From Talpa occidentalis (taxonomy: Eukaryota; Chordata; Mammalia; Eulipotyphla; Talpidae), in contig NW_023602073.1 in assembly GCF_014898055.3 (NCBI RefSeq), positions 85,974,678 to 86,038,677 of the forward strand: a stretch of 64,000 bases of DNA, read 5' to 3'. Shown here in pieces: positions 47,191-59,499 of this stretch. Within the stretch, counting starts at the first letter, position 1, and every line of letters begins with the position of its first letter. The notes beneath the pieces are model-generated. The model saw only the letters and a list, made by a program, of their open reading frames with translations. It ran no database searches and was not told the DNA's origin. The translations under genes were made by a program, and so were the position numbers.

Positions 47191-47493
47191 CAGGAGTTGA
47201 TAACTACGGCCTACAGGCCAAATCTGAGCTGTTGTCTGTGTTATATGATATTCTGTCATTAAATAATTAAAAGCAAATCAAAGAAGTATATTTTATGCTA
47301 CCTGAATATATGATAATCAAATATTAGTGTCCATCAATAGAGTTATATTAGAATACTGCCACATTCATTCATTTGCATGTTTTCTACGTCTGCTGTCATG
47401 CAGAGTTAAGTACTCCCAGAAAAGACTATAATGGCCCACAAAATCAAAAATATTTACTACCTAGCCTTTTACAGAGAAGTTTGCCAACCCCTG
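47191..47493 (-). mobile_element. hAT-type DNA transposon fossil with both ends
   Basis: Ends caggagttgataactacggc and agtttgccaacccctg form the terminal inverted repeats. The interior has ggcctacaggccaaatctga and aaaaatatttactacctagc. Flanking octamers atctaagg and attgaaga agree at five of eight positions, as expected for a decayed 8-bp hAT duplication. Best-preserved of three copies. Confidence 0.75.
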
Positions 47494-47504
47494 ATTGAAG
47501 ATGC

Positions 47505-47900
47505 CATGTAATCTCTTTTCTGATTTTCCCACCCATATAGTCACTGTATAATATGGACTATACATATCATGCCCTCATTGATCCTTCTAATTCCTGAATT
47601 TTCCAGGAAGTGCATGATAACCTTCTCTTACAAAGACTCCATAACTGATTTTTCAAAACAAGGAGAGATGATCAGCTTCTAGAAAGCCAGAGGCATAACG
47701 CCTCTGTGATTGTTATTTGTGCTCTTTAAGTGTCAAAACTTTACACAATTCTTCCATCTATACTTAGGCTATTTCTATTTCAAGGACAAAACCTTCAATT
47801 CTCTAAATAGCTTTTCTATGCCACTCTTTTGAATAGGTTGATTCTATAATATAGTTAAATAAGACATTTTTTGGTTCTTAGTCTTCCAAAATCATCAGAG
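47505..47900. other. No feature recognised
   Basis: AT-rich DNA between the hAT fossil and the next SINE. Confidence 0.4.
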
Positions 47901-47919
47901 ATTATGTAACATAACTTTA

Positions 47920-48212
47920 TTTATTTATTTATTTATTTATTTTTTAAAGATTTATTTATTATTTATACAAGCACTGGGTACAGTCAGAAGCGTGGGAGGG
48001 TGAGAGAATTCACCAGAGCCAGAGTGGGGAGCAGAGCAGGCAGATGGACCGAGGTACACTGCTGAGGGGAGCAGCGGGCAGCAGGAGAGGTCTGCGCGCC
48101 ATGTGGGACCCTCCTCCGTGGCCGGGGAGCAGCCGGGGATCAAACTGGCGCTGCAGAGGCTGCAGGCAGCTTTGCAACCCAGCGCTCAACTGCTGCGCCA
48201 CCGGGGAGGCCC
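47920..48212 (-). mobile_element. tRNA-derived SINE (Rhin-1-like), young
   Basis: A very well-preserved minus-strand copy with the longest target duplication in the window: tatgtaacataacttta (17 bp) at 47903-47919 and 48213-48229, without mismatch. The body matches the 12.6 kb copy closely (gggtacagtcagaagcg, gaattcaccagagccagag) but carries a plain (TTTA)n tail. Open frames of 60-70 codons on both strands are by-products. Confidence 0.93.
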
Positions 48213-48229
48213 TATGTAACATAACTTTA

Positions 48230-49780
48230 AATCAATTTGGCTTGTAGCCTTAATTTATAATAGTTCTCTAAAATTTCTAAGAATTTCTATAATCAGAAAT
48301 TCCTAGATAACTGAAATATTCTACAAATGGCAAAGTTTGACCAATATTGTTAGCTTTAGTAAGCAGTTATTTAGTTATCTAGCTATACAGTAAACTTTTG
48401 AAAATCCCCAATACTTGACACTGATAATTCATCCATGGAGGTGTATTAAATTTTGTCAGCTTCCATAGTTATCTCCATAAAATATGACTGATTATAAACA
48501 TGTAATAGTTTCCATTTTAATATTTTCCTTAAACAGGTGATCTAATTATGGGCAATATTTTTCTCATAACGTAGTGTTACATGCCACTAAAATGCTAACT
48601 TAAAAATTTAATGAAAAAATTCACCTAATTCCCTTAATACCAGATAATATTGCAACAAGTTAAATACATTCAAGCCATTTTTATTTTATTCTTATTTCTG
48701 ACAATGTTTGATCATGAAGTAATACAGTTTGAGGCCAAGAGAAAATTGTTTAATCTAATTCTTTGAATACTAAAATGCTTTCATTAAGTATCCTCAAAGA
48801 TACTTTTCAGTTGTTAGTATTGACTACAGTCACATATTTAAATGAAATGTAAGAGCAATGGGTATCTAATATTTGACTTATGAGGAAAGGGGTGGAGGGA
48901 AAGCTATAAAATTATTCTTCAAGTGATGAAGGAAGCAAAGTTATGTCTTTTTCTCTTTTCCAATATGGACAGTTAATGGGGGTTATGAAATTGAAGTGGA
49001 ACCTTTGCCTAAAATATTATTCATTCCTGGAAAATGTGAATGATAAGTCAAATTTCTGACACGTATCTTAGAAAGGCAATGAATACATGGTAAAGGGAAG
49101 AGCTTTTTGATATGTGCTTCTCCCAGGTTGTTTCTGAGCCTGCAGTAAGTAGTGGAAGCAGCCACATCATGCTCCATGAGACAGCCAACTTCTTTTCTAC
49201 TGAGCAGAATTGATGCTGGCACATCCCAGAGAAGTAAATTGAAACTCAAGCATTTATGTGCTTTTCCCAGACCCTGTGGTTAATCAGTATCTGAACCTGG
49301 ATTTTGGGGGATCTACTTATGCTAAACCTGGGACCTGACCAAGAGGATACATGGCACAGTGCTTTTGACCATCTTGACCAGAACCACAAAGTACTGGAAA
49401 TGTCTCAGGAATGGATGTTCTCTACTGATTTCCAAACCTTAGGTATGTCCTCTTAGGTAAGTGTTAGGAAAAATACGATGCCTCTAAAAGAAGTTTCCAA
49501 GCCACAGAGACTATGTAGAACTGAGACTGTTTGACCTTGTGCCCACTTACTTTGTGAAATATTATTACCTACATTTTTATTTGGAAACATTAAAGAACAC
49601 ACATGTCTTTTGTCCTCACATTTTGAAAGACTTTAATATATAATTTCTCTAAGATGTAATAAACAGTAGAAATATAAAAAATTAACTAGATTCATGCAAC
49701 TGGGCAGTGATATCTCTTATTTCGTATGATAACCAAATAAGGTATGTCTTATTTGGTATGATTTTATTTAGCGTCAATTA
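48230..49780. other. No recognised gene; small hairpin at 49.73 kb
   Basis: Unassigned AT-rich DNA. A 10-bp inverted repeat (accaaataag 49732-49741, cttatttggt 49748-49757) overlaps a direct repeat (cttatttcgtatgat 49716-49730, cttatttggtatgat 49748-49762). Confidence 0.45.
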
Positions 49781-49784
49781 GATT

Positions 49785-50320
49785 TATTCTTAATGTATTT
49801 AATCTTAATGTATTTATTAAATGCCTGCTATATGCCAGACCCATGTTTAGCATTGGGGTGAATGAATCATGAATTATTCAAAGCCCCTGTTCATTCACAG
49901 CTTATAGACTTGCAGAGGAAATACATTTCTAAATAAACTATTCAGTATTATATACTAAAGGCTAGCTAAAAAGGACTGGGTGTATGGGAGAGATAATTAG
50001 CCAACTTTTTCTCAAAAGAAGGCTCCAGAAAAGAGAAGCTACTATAGTTGTAAGTTATAGTAGGAATAAGCATTATTCAGGGGATATTGAGGAGGAAAAA
50101 TAGCCTGAGGAAACAAAGCATAATATAGAATATTGTATACATTCCAAAATATACAGTAAAAGATGAGGAAAACAAGAAGATGAAGATGAGGAGGGAGGTC
50201 AAGGCTAGGTCAAAAATGGATGACTTTATGTCACAATAAAGAACTTGATTCTATGGGCATCAAGATGCCATCTGTTACTCACACTCTGATGCCAAGATGC
50301 CATGCATGGAAATATCTTCT
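49785..50320 (-). repeat. L2 3' region
   Basis: Reverse-complement L2: tattaaatgcctgctatatg, ccagacccatgtttagcatt, gttcattcacagcttataga, and worn text out to about 50.3 kb. Related to the copies at 36.7 and 54.8 kb. Confidence 0.6.
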
Positions 50321-50324
50321 CTTG

Positions 50325-53300
50325 AAATAGATGTTGCAGACAATATTATAGCAGGTGGTTCTAGAGTGGGCATGACTAGAAGTCGGGAGACAAGGTAGGG
50401 GGTTGTTTAGAGCCCATACAACACATGGTCAGTACAGTGATAGCAAGAATGGAGATGGAAAGGACAATACATGAGAAATATTTAGAAAGTACAATTCTTG
50501 GGATAAGTGTTTGAACTTGACATGATTGAGGGAGAGAATATGTCTAGGGCCTGTTTTGGAATAGAGAACAAGTTAAACAAGTGGATTGTGTACAAAAAAA
50601 ATAATGAAAGAGGAAGAGAAGAAGCTCTGAGGAAGTGTGAATAAACGGATGAAGGCTATTTGTGATGTTTCTACATACATGCAGTCCATGTTCAAAGTTA
50701 CAATTTTTTCTTTAATTTCATATATTTTATACATAATTAAGATCATAGTACATTTTAAATGATTTTACTCTGCCTTTTACTTGACAAATGTTTCATTTCT
50801 TGAAAAAAGCACCATTTCATAATATTCTTTTTAATTATCTGTCTCAATAACTGCATGATATTCCATTTGATTTTACCATAATTTTCTTGGTCTTAAATAT
50901 TTATGAAATAAGGTCTTCTGGAAATTGGTGAGAACTCCTTGCAAAGTTGGTATCTATAAATCTGTATGTGACAACTGGATGTTAGCTAAAGATTTTATTA
51001 AAGTAATTCATAAAATGTTCTACAAGGATGTGATCTACATTATTTAGAAACAAGTAGTTAGTTTACAACAGAACATAAAATACAACATATTGAGATAACA
51101 TATAAAAAGTCTTCTTATTGTTTTGTCTAAAATAATCAAATGTTGTACTAATGTAAAAACTTGTATTCGGTTAGAATATAGCCTTGGAGTTACAAAAGCC
51201 ATACATGCAAGAGCACAGTGAGATTTATGGAGCTCTTTTTCCTCTTCTCTCTAGTGATACAGTTCAGAGGAATGAAGTTTGCAGGTAAAAAATCACTTCA
51301 TTTCACTAAAGCTGGTCTTAGGCAATTCACCACTGTCAATCATTTGCATAAAATACAAAGTTGCTTAATGTTTTTCCAAAAAAAAGAGGAGACAATATAT
51401 GAAATATAAAAAATGAATATGATCACATAGTTATAATTCTTACTTCTGAGTTGGCATTGTGTAGAATTATCAAATATGCAGACTTAATATTTCCATTATT
51501 ATTAGGTTTCTTCTGTTTTTTCTTTCCATCTTCTCAGCAGGGAATTTCAGTATACATTTTTGCACTTTGGCTTCATCTTTTGGTAGCTCATGAAAAATGA
51601 TATGTAGGTGGTTTATACTCAATGCCAGAATCAACACTCTTTCTGTTCTGAAAAGCTGAGGATTTGAAAACGTTTTTCCTTCTCATAAGGATTTACTCAA
51701 GTATTTATATATCCTGTAATAGTTGGCATCAGTAATATTATTCCTTCATATTTCTGGATATTTTTATTTAAAATAACATGCTCCACAACCAAAGAAGCAA
51801 ACTACCTATAAGGAATGAATACAACACTATTTCCAATTATTTTTCTTCACATCATTGTGGAAGTTGCATTTAAATATATCCCATGCATATGTCCTACTTC
51901 CTTCAAGTGAAAATTAATAGCTCAAAGGAAACATTATGACATATTTCGGTCTGCATAATATTTTGCTGACTGATGTAGGCCCAATTCAAACAAATAACAC
52001 TTTTCTTATATAAAATACTGTTTCACTGTAAGTTTGGACTTAGTAATTTAGGCCTTTAAAATTGTGGGCCAGGGCAGGGGGTTCAGCTGTATAAAGCTAC
52101 AATTCAAGTACATTTTATGCAAAAATAGGTGGACAGTAAAAATTCCTAACTGCACAAAAGCATCAAGTATGTGACATTTTTACAGGTTTTAGTCAACTTT
52201 AAAAGGCCAAATGTTGAACAGAATTTTCTGCAAAACAAAAGAAGCTAAGATTTTCTATTCCTTTTTCTGTGTGTGGTTAAGTACTTTTTCTGAGCACAAA
52301 ACTAGTACATGTGACATAACAACAGTAAAAATGTATTTAGAGAGCAAGTGGAACAGAGTATTTGAAATTTCAACCGCTCTGCAGGATCAGGAAACTCTAG
52401 TATAGGTTTAAAAAAATATATTCATCTTCACCCCAGAACAACAAAAGACATTGGAAGTGAGTAATAGTCTTAATATCTGCAAATGAAACATCTGTTGACT
52501 AACTACTCAACATTCTACAACAAAACACATAGTTGCACAAGTTTGGTGGTTGATTTTCATTAATTCCTGTATTGCTGACATGCGTGGTTTGTCCATAAAA
52601 GTTGAAAACATGTATCAGTCATCCACACTGGTCTACCCCTGCCAGTGTGAAGGAAATACTATGAGCCACAGACACACTTATAGTCAGAAAGTGGGGGAAA
52701 TTATGGGGACTTACCATTGGCATAGGCAATTTTCTGATGCTTTCTGGTTATAGTGATAGTAATATATAAAGTATGAATGTTAAATGCTTATTATAATTTA
52801 CTCTTCCTTTGTCTTAAAATGGTTTTGTTAAAGTTTTACAATGTTTACAATGTTGGAGATATGTTTACAGGAGTCATCATTTGCGATGGGCTGGGCTTGC
52901 TGCCACTGCTTCTCCATTATGGCAAAAACACATTGAACACTAGGGAGAATTTCAACTTCTTACTTGACTAAGCTAGCTTTTGATCAACACATAAATGTTT
53001 TGTTCTTTTAAGGGTTAAGTCATACATCCCTCTTTCACTCAGTTGATAAGCATCATCTTAAAGACATATTTTTTTTTTTTCAAGTTAACTATTTTTTTAA
53101 AGTCCTGGCAGGTCCACCCTAATAAAATTTAAATTGGGCCACAAGTATTAGCACTATCTTGTGTTCCTATGATGAACAATGAAATGTGTGATGAAGCCCC
53201 ACCATGGCAGAATTAGCTTTGAAATGCCAGAAAGAGCAGAGATTGTCTCTGACGGCTAAGTGTGATACAAACTGCTGACTCTTCTCTTCATCCTCTCTGG

Positions 53301-53980
53301 GACTGGCAGAAATTGCTTCCTATGTCCATCAGGCAGAGCACAGTGGACAAGAGTGTCATCAGTCAGGGGACAGCATTGCTCTACTTTCTCAAGCTACTGA
53401 TACTACTTATGGAGTTGACCTATGCTTAGAAATCTGTTTTCAATTATTTTATGTTTCAAGAAAAACAAAATGCCCTTCATCCAAACCAAAGTGAAGTCAC
53501 AAGCCTGGGCACAAAGTTGAAAATGGCCAATTGAATTACGCTGCATTTGCAGATATGAGTGGAAATATACCAACAGGTAGTGATGTGAACTTGGGCACCG
53601 TTTAAGGTAGTATTTTGACATAATTTGGAAATGTACACTGTCTTATATTTGTGGACAGGCATCTGGGTACAAAAGGTTTTTGAATACCAAGAATGTGTGC
53701 ACCTTTTGAGATAGGAAAAAAGAAACTTACATTGTCTTAAGAGCATACTAATATTACATTAATGGTTATTGAAAAAATTAATGTATAAATAAATATGAAG
53801 ATGTGACCTACTATACTAAGGAGCTCAATTGTTTAAATATTTCTGTGTATGTACTCTTTCTGAACAGTTTAGGTGCATGTTTTTAGAGTAGTGACTGTGT
53901 GTATGGTGAAAATTCAGCAGGCAGGAGTCTCTCCTCCTAACTATCGCCTTCATTCCCATCTCTCATTCTCTAGGAGCGAC
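50325..53980. other. No recognised gene; possible old L1 scrap near 50.75-50.92 kb
   Basis: Largely unassigned. The part with actgcatgatattccatttg and taccataattttcttggtct recalls the reverse complement of old L1 ORF2 3' text. The stretch 53130-53400 is less AT-rich and might be a worn LTR, not identified. Frames here (up to 89 codons) show no motif. Confidence 0.35.
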
Positions 53981-53989
53981 TAAAATTTT

Positions 53990-54260
53990 ATTCACTTTTA
54001 ACAAACTGGGCCATATTTTACGTACTGTTTTGCACATTGTTTTATTTAATATTTTGGAGAGTTTTCCACACTTACCCATATTATTGCCTTTACACACATA
54101 TATTATCTATGTAACTCTTTTATAGTTAACTCTAATATTCTAGTGTGCTATATGGTTTAACAATAATAATTTCCAGTTCCCAACTGATAGGCATTAGGAT
54201 TGCTTTTGGTACTTTTAAAATTATCGCAGGTTATACAGTTCCACAAAGAACATAATACAT
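53990..54260 (-). mobile_element. Old L1 fragment
   Basis: Reverse-complement L1-like order: cacattgttttatttaatat, gttttccacacttacccata, attctagtgtgctatatggt, ttccagttcccaactgatag, gcattaggattgcttttggt. Confidence 0.45.
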
Positions 54261-54279
54261 TCATTGTGTTTTATCTTTT

Positions 54280-54720
54280 AGTTATTTATTCATTAATATT
54301 AGCTATTGATGACTTACATACTAAACCTTACTATGGGATTAGAAAGGCAAGTAACCCAATACAGTAAGACAATGAATTAGACATAATCCTTCCTCTTAAG
54401 ATATTTATAATGTTTTTGAGAATAAACAATAGGAAATTAATAAGTTTGAGATCCTACTTGAATATTAAGGAGTTTAGACTTAGTGAGGGGCAGGGAAGTG
54501 GGTCCAAATAAGGACAATATTCTAACTTATCTTTAAGCAAATTATTCTGAAATAAATGTAGATGAAGATAAGAGAAGGCCTAGAAATTAGAATACTATTA
54601 CCTTTTACACATAATAAATATCAAGAATGCCATAATGACACTGGAAATGAAAACTTGTCAGGAGCAGACTCTATGTGGGCTAGAACCATGGAAGGACAAA
54701 TCCCAAGAAGGAGGGAATAT
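54280..54720 (-). repeat. Possible L2-like fragment
   Basis: Worn reverse-complement text (acataatccttcctcttaag, gagaataaacaataggaaat) like the body of the L2 copies at 36.7 and 49.8 kb. Confidence 0.35.
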
Positions 54721-54804
54721 CAAGTGTGTGAAATATCACAGACTAATGGAATCCTTACCATAACCCATCTTTTCTCATCTGCGTGCAAATGAGAATATGC
54801 CATT

Positions 54805-54957
54805 TTTATCTTCATCCAGTTAATAAATATGTATTGCTGGTCTTGCTATACCAGACACTACTATGTGCTGTTGACATAATGGTAAACCAAGTCAATAAGA
54901 TCCTTACTTTCATGTAGCTTAAAATTTACTCAGAGAGCATCAAATTGAAAGCAATAA
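54805..54957 (-). repeat. L2 3' end
   Basis: ttaataaatatgtattgctg, ccagacactactatgtgctg, gatccttactttcatgtagc: the reverse complement of the L2 terminus. Confidence 0.6.
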
Positions 54958-55460
54958 TGGCACTTCCCATTTTAATCTGAGAGAACCCTCTCTCTGCCAT
55001 TGTTAGATCATGTGCTTTAGTAAAACTACCCTACCCTCAGCCCTAACACATCAGCCCCTTCTTCCTCCAGTCACAGAGATTGCTTAGAAACCATACTGGC
55101 CAATCATTGTTGCTAAGACTTCATTCTGCCTCTTTTATTTCAGCTCTCAGAGAGGCATACTCTCTTCCTTACATGGTGGGAGTCTGAAAGTGTGAAGTAC
55201 CAAAGTCATGGCAGCCATCTTACAACATGAAATCAGCCATGACTGTGATTTGAACAACAGTTCTCAACAAAAAGTACAAGGCAGACCCAAGAGTTACAGA
55301 GAGCCATATCCTAATGATATCATTTGAGTCTGGTCAAGCTCTCACCAAAGCTATATTTCTTCCTAAACTTTTGGTTTAAGTGAAGCAATAAATTCTATTT
55401 CTGTTCAAACCAGATTGGTTTGGATTTTCATTCACTTGTAATCAAAATCTGACCATTACA
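54958..55460 (+). mobile_element. Ancient solo LTR (ERVL/MaLR-like)
   Basis: About 500 bases ending gaccattaca. Landmarks are catggtgggagtctgaaagt, atatcctaatgatatcattt, gagtctggtcaagctctcac, agtgaagcaataaattctat (polyadenylation signal aataaa) and ttggattttcattcacttgt. The class is assigned from memory of similar mammalian LTRs and the left edge is approximate. Confidence 0.5.
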
Positions 55461-55464
55461 ACTC

Positions 55465-55930
55465 AGATCTAAAAAATGCCCTGTCCTTTTTTCCCCCAGA
55501 CAGCAAAATATTTTGAAATTACTTTCCTCTAAACAGTTTATTGCAAAATTATGGTATATTGCAAAATTTAAAGCAATTGAAATCTAAGAATGATATTTCC
55601 ATGGAAATAATTAAATGAATATCTATAGAAAATTATGGGTTTTTCAGTCTGTTTTAAATTATTGTAAAAAGTTCACAGCTACATGTTTTTAAATTACCAG
55701 AATTTAGAAGAGCCTGCTATTTAAGCTATTATAAATGTATGTTTATTTCTTTTCTGAAGTAGCAAGAATGTTATGAGTAATTATTTTATTGAAAAAAATC
55801 ATTGATGTTTGTTGTTTATTTTTAGTTAAAATATTTAAAAAATAGCTCTTGTTTTTAGAACTCGTGTTTTAGTGCAGAAGGTGAGCATAAAAGCCACTGA
55901 ATGCACTGAAATCAATACATATATTGCCTT
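55465..55930. other. No feature recognised
   Basis: Very AT-rich DNA between the old LTR and the next SINE. Confidence 0.45.
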
Positions 55931-55943
55931 AATATTTATCCTT

Positions 55944-56224
55944 GACCTCCACTGTGCCGCAGCAGGTTGAGCACAACTCTGTGAAGCTGTCTGCAGCCTC
56001 TGCAGTGTGGGTTCGATTCCCAGCAAGCCAGGGAGATTCCCACATGGCATGTCATACCTCTCCTGTCTGGCCCACTGCTCCCCTCAGCAGTGCCTTTGGT
56101 CTGTCTGCCTCTTCTGCTCCCCGCTCTGTCTCTGGTGAATTCTCTCACCCTACTGTGCCTCTGACCTGTACCCTAGTTTTTGTATAAAAATAAATAAATC
56201 TTATAAATAAATAAATCTTTAAAA
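55944..56224 (+). mobile_element. tRNA-derived SINE (Rhin-1-like), third subgroup
   Basis: Plus-strand copy with B box gggttcgattccc, then ctcccctcagcagtgccttt, which marks a subgroup shared with the 62.2 kb copy (others read agtgtattt or agtgtactt). The tail contains two ataaataaatctt units. The flanking duplication is imperfect (atttatcctt and atttgtcctt). Confidence 0.85.
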
Positions 56225-56239
56225 AATTATTTGTCCTTA

Positions 56240-57030
56240 TCTTTTTAGCATTTTTCACTTGACTATATTAACAGTCTTTCAATGACCACACTGATAGAGC
56301 AATTTGTGGAACTTTCTCATACTGTGTATTGACATCATTCAGAATCAGCTTGGAAATGCTATAGTAAACATAATCAGACTTTCAGAGCTGAGTAAATACA
56401 GTGATACCTCCCTAACCAAGATTTTCCTCCCATGTAATTATAACTTGCACAGCCTTACTTATGTATTTTTTAAACAACCCTAATGATTTCAACTCCACTA
56501 TTCTATATTGTTTTCTTTTGGGGATAGTTAGAAAAAGAAGGTACCTGCATTTGGCCATAGAAAAGAAATATATGTTGCAGAGATTTTGTTTTCCCAAATG
56601 AAGATTCAAGAGAGAAAGTAAAATGTAAGTTATCACCCAGACTTTTCTTAACCCAATTTTAACATATAAAGTATAAGATCAAGAAACTACTTTTTACAAC
56701 TTCATAGGATTTCAAGAAAAGCAAATGAAACCATTTTTGTGAACAGGATCTTTAAGAATTCTACAGTCAGTTACACCACTTGTTTGCGTTTTCTAGAAGC
56801 AGGGCCCGTTGGGTAGGTTGTACATTGCTCAAATTGTCATATCATATCACATAAATTTTTATATCTGTGCCAATACATTTCTTAACAAATAGCCATAAAA
56901 CAAGCATAGTTCAGATTAAACTCTATGTTATGGCAGATTTCCAACAGGAAAGGATGTCTTTTTCTAATTTTCACTAAGATTGTTTATATTATGAAAGAGA
57001 AAGCATTGCCCTGGCCTCCTTTCTATAATA
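56240..57030. other. No feature recognised
   Basis: AT-rich DNA. The 74-codon minus frame at 56412-56636 has no motif. Confidence 0.45.
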
Positions 57031-57039
57031 CTTGAACCT

Positions 57040-57320
57040 GAGGAAATACTCCTGCCTGAACTATCCTTCTTGCCCTCCTTTCCTGTATGCTGCTCAGATA
57101 TCACATGAGATGTCATCCTCTCCAGGAAGTCATTTTAAGGCTCCCCTTTTACTCGACCCTTTAGGAATACATGTTTATCCCTATGTTTTCTCTTATAGTG
57201 ACTTGGTTGGTTATTCAACTCCCTCAAATATACCATGAACAACTGGAGCAGAGAGTGTGTGCCTTCAGACTTAGCACATCTTAGATCCCATATATATTTA
57301 AAGAATGAAATGTGGGTCTG
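57040..57320 (+). repeat. L2 3' region
   Basis: Plus-strand L2-type order: ctcctgcctgaactatcctt, gctcagatatcacatgagat, gtcatcctctccaggaagtc, tttatccctatgttttctct, tcagacttagcacatcttag. Confidence 0.6.
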
Positions 57321-57324
57321 ACTT

Positions 57325-58335
57325 CTAATGTTGGGTGTGCTGCTTATTTGCTTGGTAAGTTTGAGAAAATTGATTTCTCCCTATCCCACTTTCCTGTTAG
57401 AAAAATAGAAGTTTGAATCAGCCAATCCATTAATGAGAACATTTAGATTGGAAAATATACCATACATTTTTTCTAAATTAAAAATATTTTAACTTTGCTG
57501 TTAAAATGGAAAGAAAAGGTTGGAGGAACATTTTGGTGGTTGAAACTGAAATATGGATGAAATATGTGTGTGCATATGTGTGTTTCCTTCTTAACATTTA
57601 ACTTCCCTGACCAGCTTTGAGTTTTCTAACAAATGATTACAGTAATGAAAATGCTTGGCAAGTGAAATCTGGTTATTTTACAGTGGTTTAACATTTTCCA
57701 ATTGCCAAATGTAATAGGTGTTTGACATTGCACATAATTCACTGAATATTTCCTTTTTACTACAAATTTATGGATTAAGCTCCAGGGTAAATGGCTTCAA
57801 CACACAATCTCACTATTCTTGAACTGGAGAATAGTGGAGATCCATACAATTATCTCATTAATTTGAAAGTCAATATGTGGAATTCAAGTGCCAATTCCTC
57901 TTGGGAAGCAGTGTTCTTAATCTTAGTCATCTTGAGGATTTTAGATTGTGTACAGAGCAGCGTACCATTGGAATCTGAGTGGAAGTGGCAAAAAAGTGAA
58001 AGAGGCTATTGGAATCAGAAAATGATGGTAGGAAGGAAAGAAGTGAGTCACAGAAAGCAGTTGTTGAAAGATGCTAAAACTCTTGATGCCTGAAGATTTG
58101 ACAGTCTATGCAATATCACAAAAGTGATGTTGATCACTATTTTCTAATTCATTCTTTGTGATGCTTACAGGACATGAATGCTGTTGCAACCCCTACCAAT
58201 TCTGATATACTGTTCTGCAGGTTGATTTCAGTGGAATCTATGGCCTTCTGTATATCCCCACTATGTAAAATTTTGTTGAGCTTTATTTTCTGTAGGTTCT
58301 ATTGTAAAAGCAATGTTTTTTCCCCAAGTTAAAAA
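57325..58335. other. Unique DNA, candidate conserved non-coding segment
   Basis: No transposon recognised. About 57590-57750 has enhancer-like composition (caaatgattacagtaatgaa). The 100-codon plus frame at 57791-58093 starts with ATG but has no recognised motif and is not clearly coding; I treat it as chance. Confidence 0.3.
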
Positions 58336-58347
58336 TTAAAATATAAC

Positions 58348-58424
58348 CTGACTGTACCCAGTGCATGTATAAACAAAACAAACAAATAAATAAATAAAAC
58401 ATGCCTCTATTAAAAAAAAAATAG
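58348..58424 (+). mobile_element. 5'-truncated SINE fragment with private 3' tail
   Basis: Only the last 77 bases of a Rhin-1-like SINE: ctgactgtacccagtgcatg, then the aaac/aaat tail, then aaaacatgcctctatt and an A run. The block after the tail is not part of the other SINEs except the 12.6 kb copy. Flanking direct repeats are aatataac at 58340-58347 and 58425-58432. Confidence 0.8.
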
Positions 58425-58439
58425 AATATAACATTGACT

Positions 58440-58980
58440 CTATTTCCCATACACAAACATACTCTTCCTACAAGTATGAGATTAAAGTACCTTTTTAGAG
58501 GATGTGGTCCCCCTAATTGAAAATCACAGATTTGTTGGATGTTGAAGATGCTATGTGGAATGTGGACAATTACAACTGAAAAAAGAAAATCCAACTGAGC
58601 TACCTACATTTTATTTAGAATGATCTCTTGAATTGTTGAGAGGTTCATCTCAAGTGCAATGAACACAAATCCACTGACAGGTTAGTCATACATATTTGTA
58701 ATTTCATAATTTCAATTGTTACACATGACAGCATTAGTCATAAACACATCTGATTTAGTGAAGAGAAAGGAACAGATTTTATTACCAAGTCACCGTATAT
58801 AGAAATAGGCATGTAGTCACCTGCTGCATAGTTGAATAAATCAATGATTTTTAAAGACCTGTCAGTAAATCAGTGCCAGACTGACTAGAGAAGAGTAACC
58901 CTTGGAGCTTGAGGATTGAGGATCTCCCCAATCCCTCTAAATGAGAATCTTTATGGGAGGAATCCAGGAAACTTTATTTT
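58440..58980. other. No feature recognised
   Basis: AT-rich DNA between two SINE insertions. Confidence 0.4.
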
Positions 58981-58992
58981 TAAATAAACTTG

Positions 58993-59271
58993 ATGGACCT
59001 CCCCGGTGGGTGGTGCAGTAGTTGAGCGCTGGATTGTGAAGCTGCACGCAGCCTCTGCAGCGCCGGTTCGATCCCCAGCTGCTCCCAGGCCTCTCCTGCT
59101 GCCCGCTGCTCCCCTCAGCAGTGTACTTCGGTCCTTCTGCCTGCTCCGCTCCCCGCTCTGGCTCTGGTGAATTCTCTCACACTCCCACGCTTCGGATTGT
59201 ACCCAGTGTTCGTATAAATAAATAAATAAATCTCCAAATCCTTCAAATATAAATAGATAGATAGATAGATA
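58993..59271 (+). mobile_element. tRNA-derived SINE (Rhin-1-like) with GATA repeat in tail
   Basis: Plus-strand copy with clear promoter boxes: the A box at 59011-59025 (tggtgcagtagttga) and the B box at 59065-59075 (ggttcgatccc). The body has the agtgtacttcggtcc subgroup marker. After the usual ataaataaatct tail it continues through a spacer and a (TAGA)n run (about 59252-59270). The 11-bp duplication aaataaacttg lies at 58982-58992 and 59272-59282. A deletion shortens the segment between B box and centre. Confidence 0.88.
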
Positions 59272-59499
59272 AAATAAACTTGGTAATAATTCATATGACC
59301 AAGTTTGGGGACCACTAGACTAAACCACATATTAGTGTGCACTGACCCTCTCTTCAACCATGGTATCACTTGTAAGTAATCCTCTCTTTTTGGAAAGGAC
59401 CTGAAATGTTTGATAATAGCAATTCTCTGGACAAAGTGAGCATTAGTGGATAATGAAGTTCAGCATTACATCTGCTGCTTCAGTTTGTTTTACTTTAAT

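Noticed and set aside
57791..58093. A 100-codon ATG frame as a small gene
   Set aside because: No recognisable domain, no upstream promoter-like region, and the length is unremarkable for 64 kb of DNA read in six frames.
58993..59080. A functional tRNA gene, suggested by good A and B boxes
   Set aside because: The boxes belong to a SINE with tail and target duplication. There is no complete cloverleaf, anticodon stem or downstream T-run terminator in the right place.
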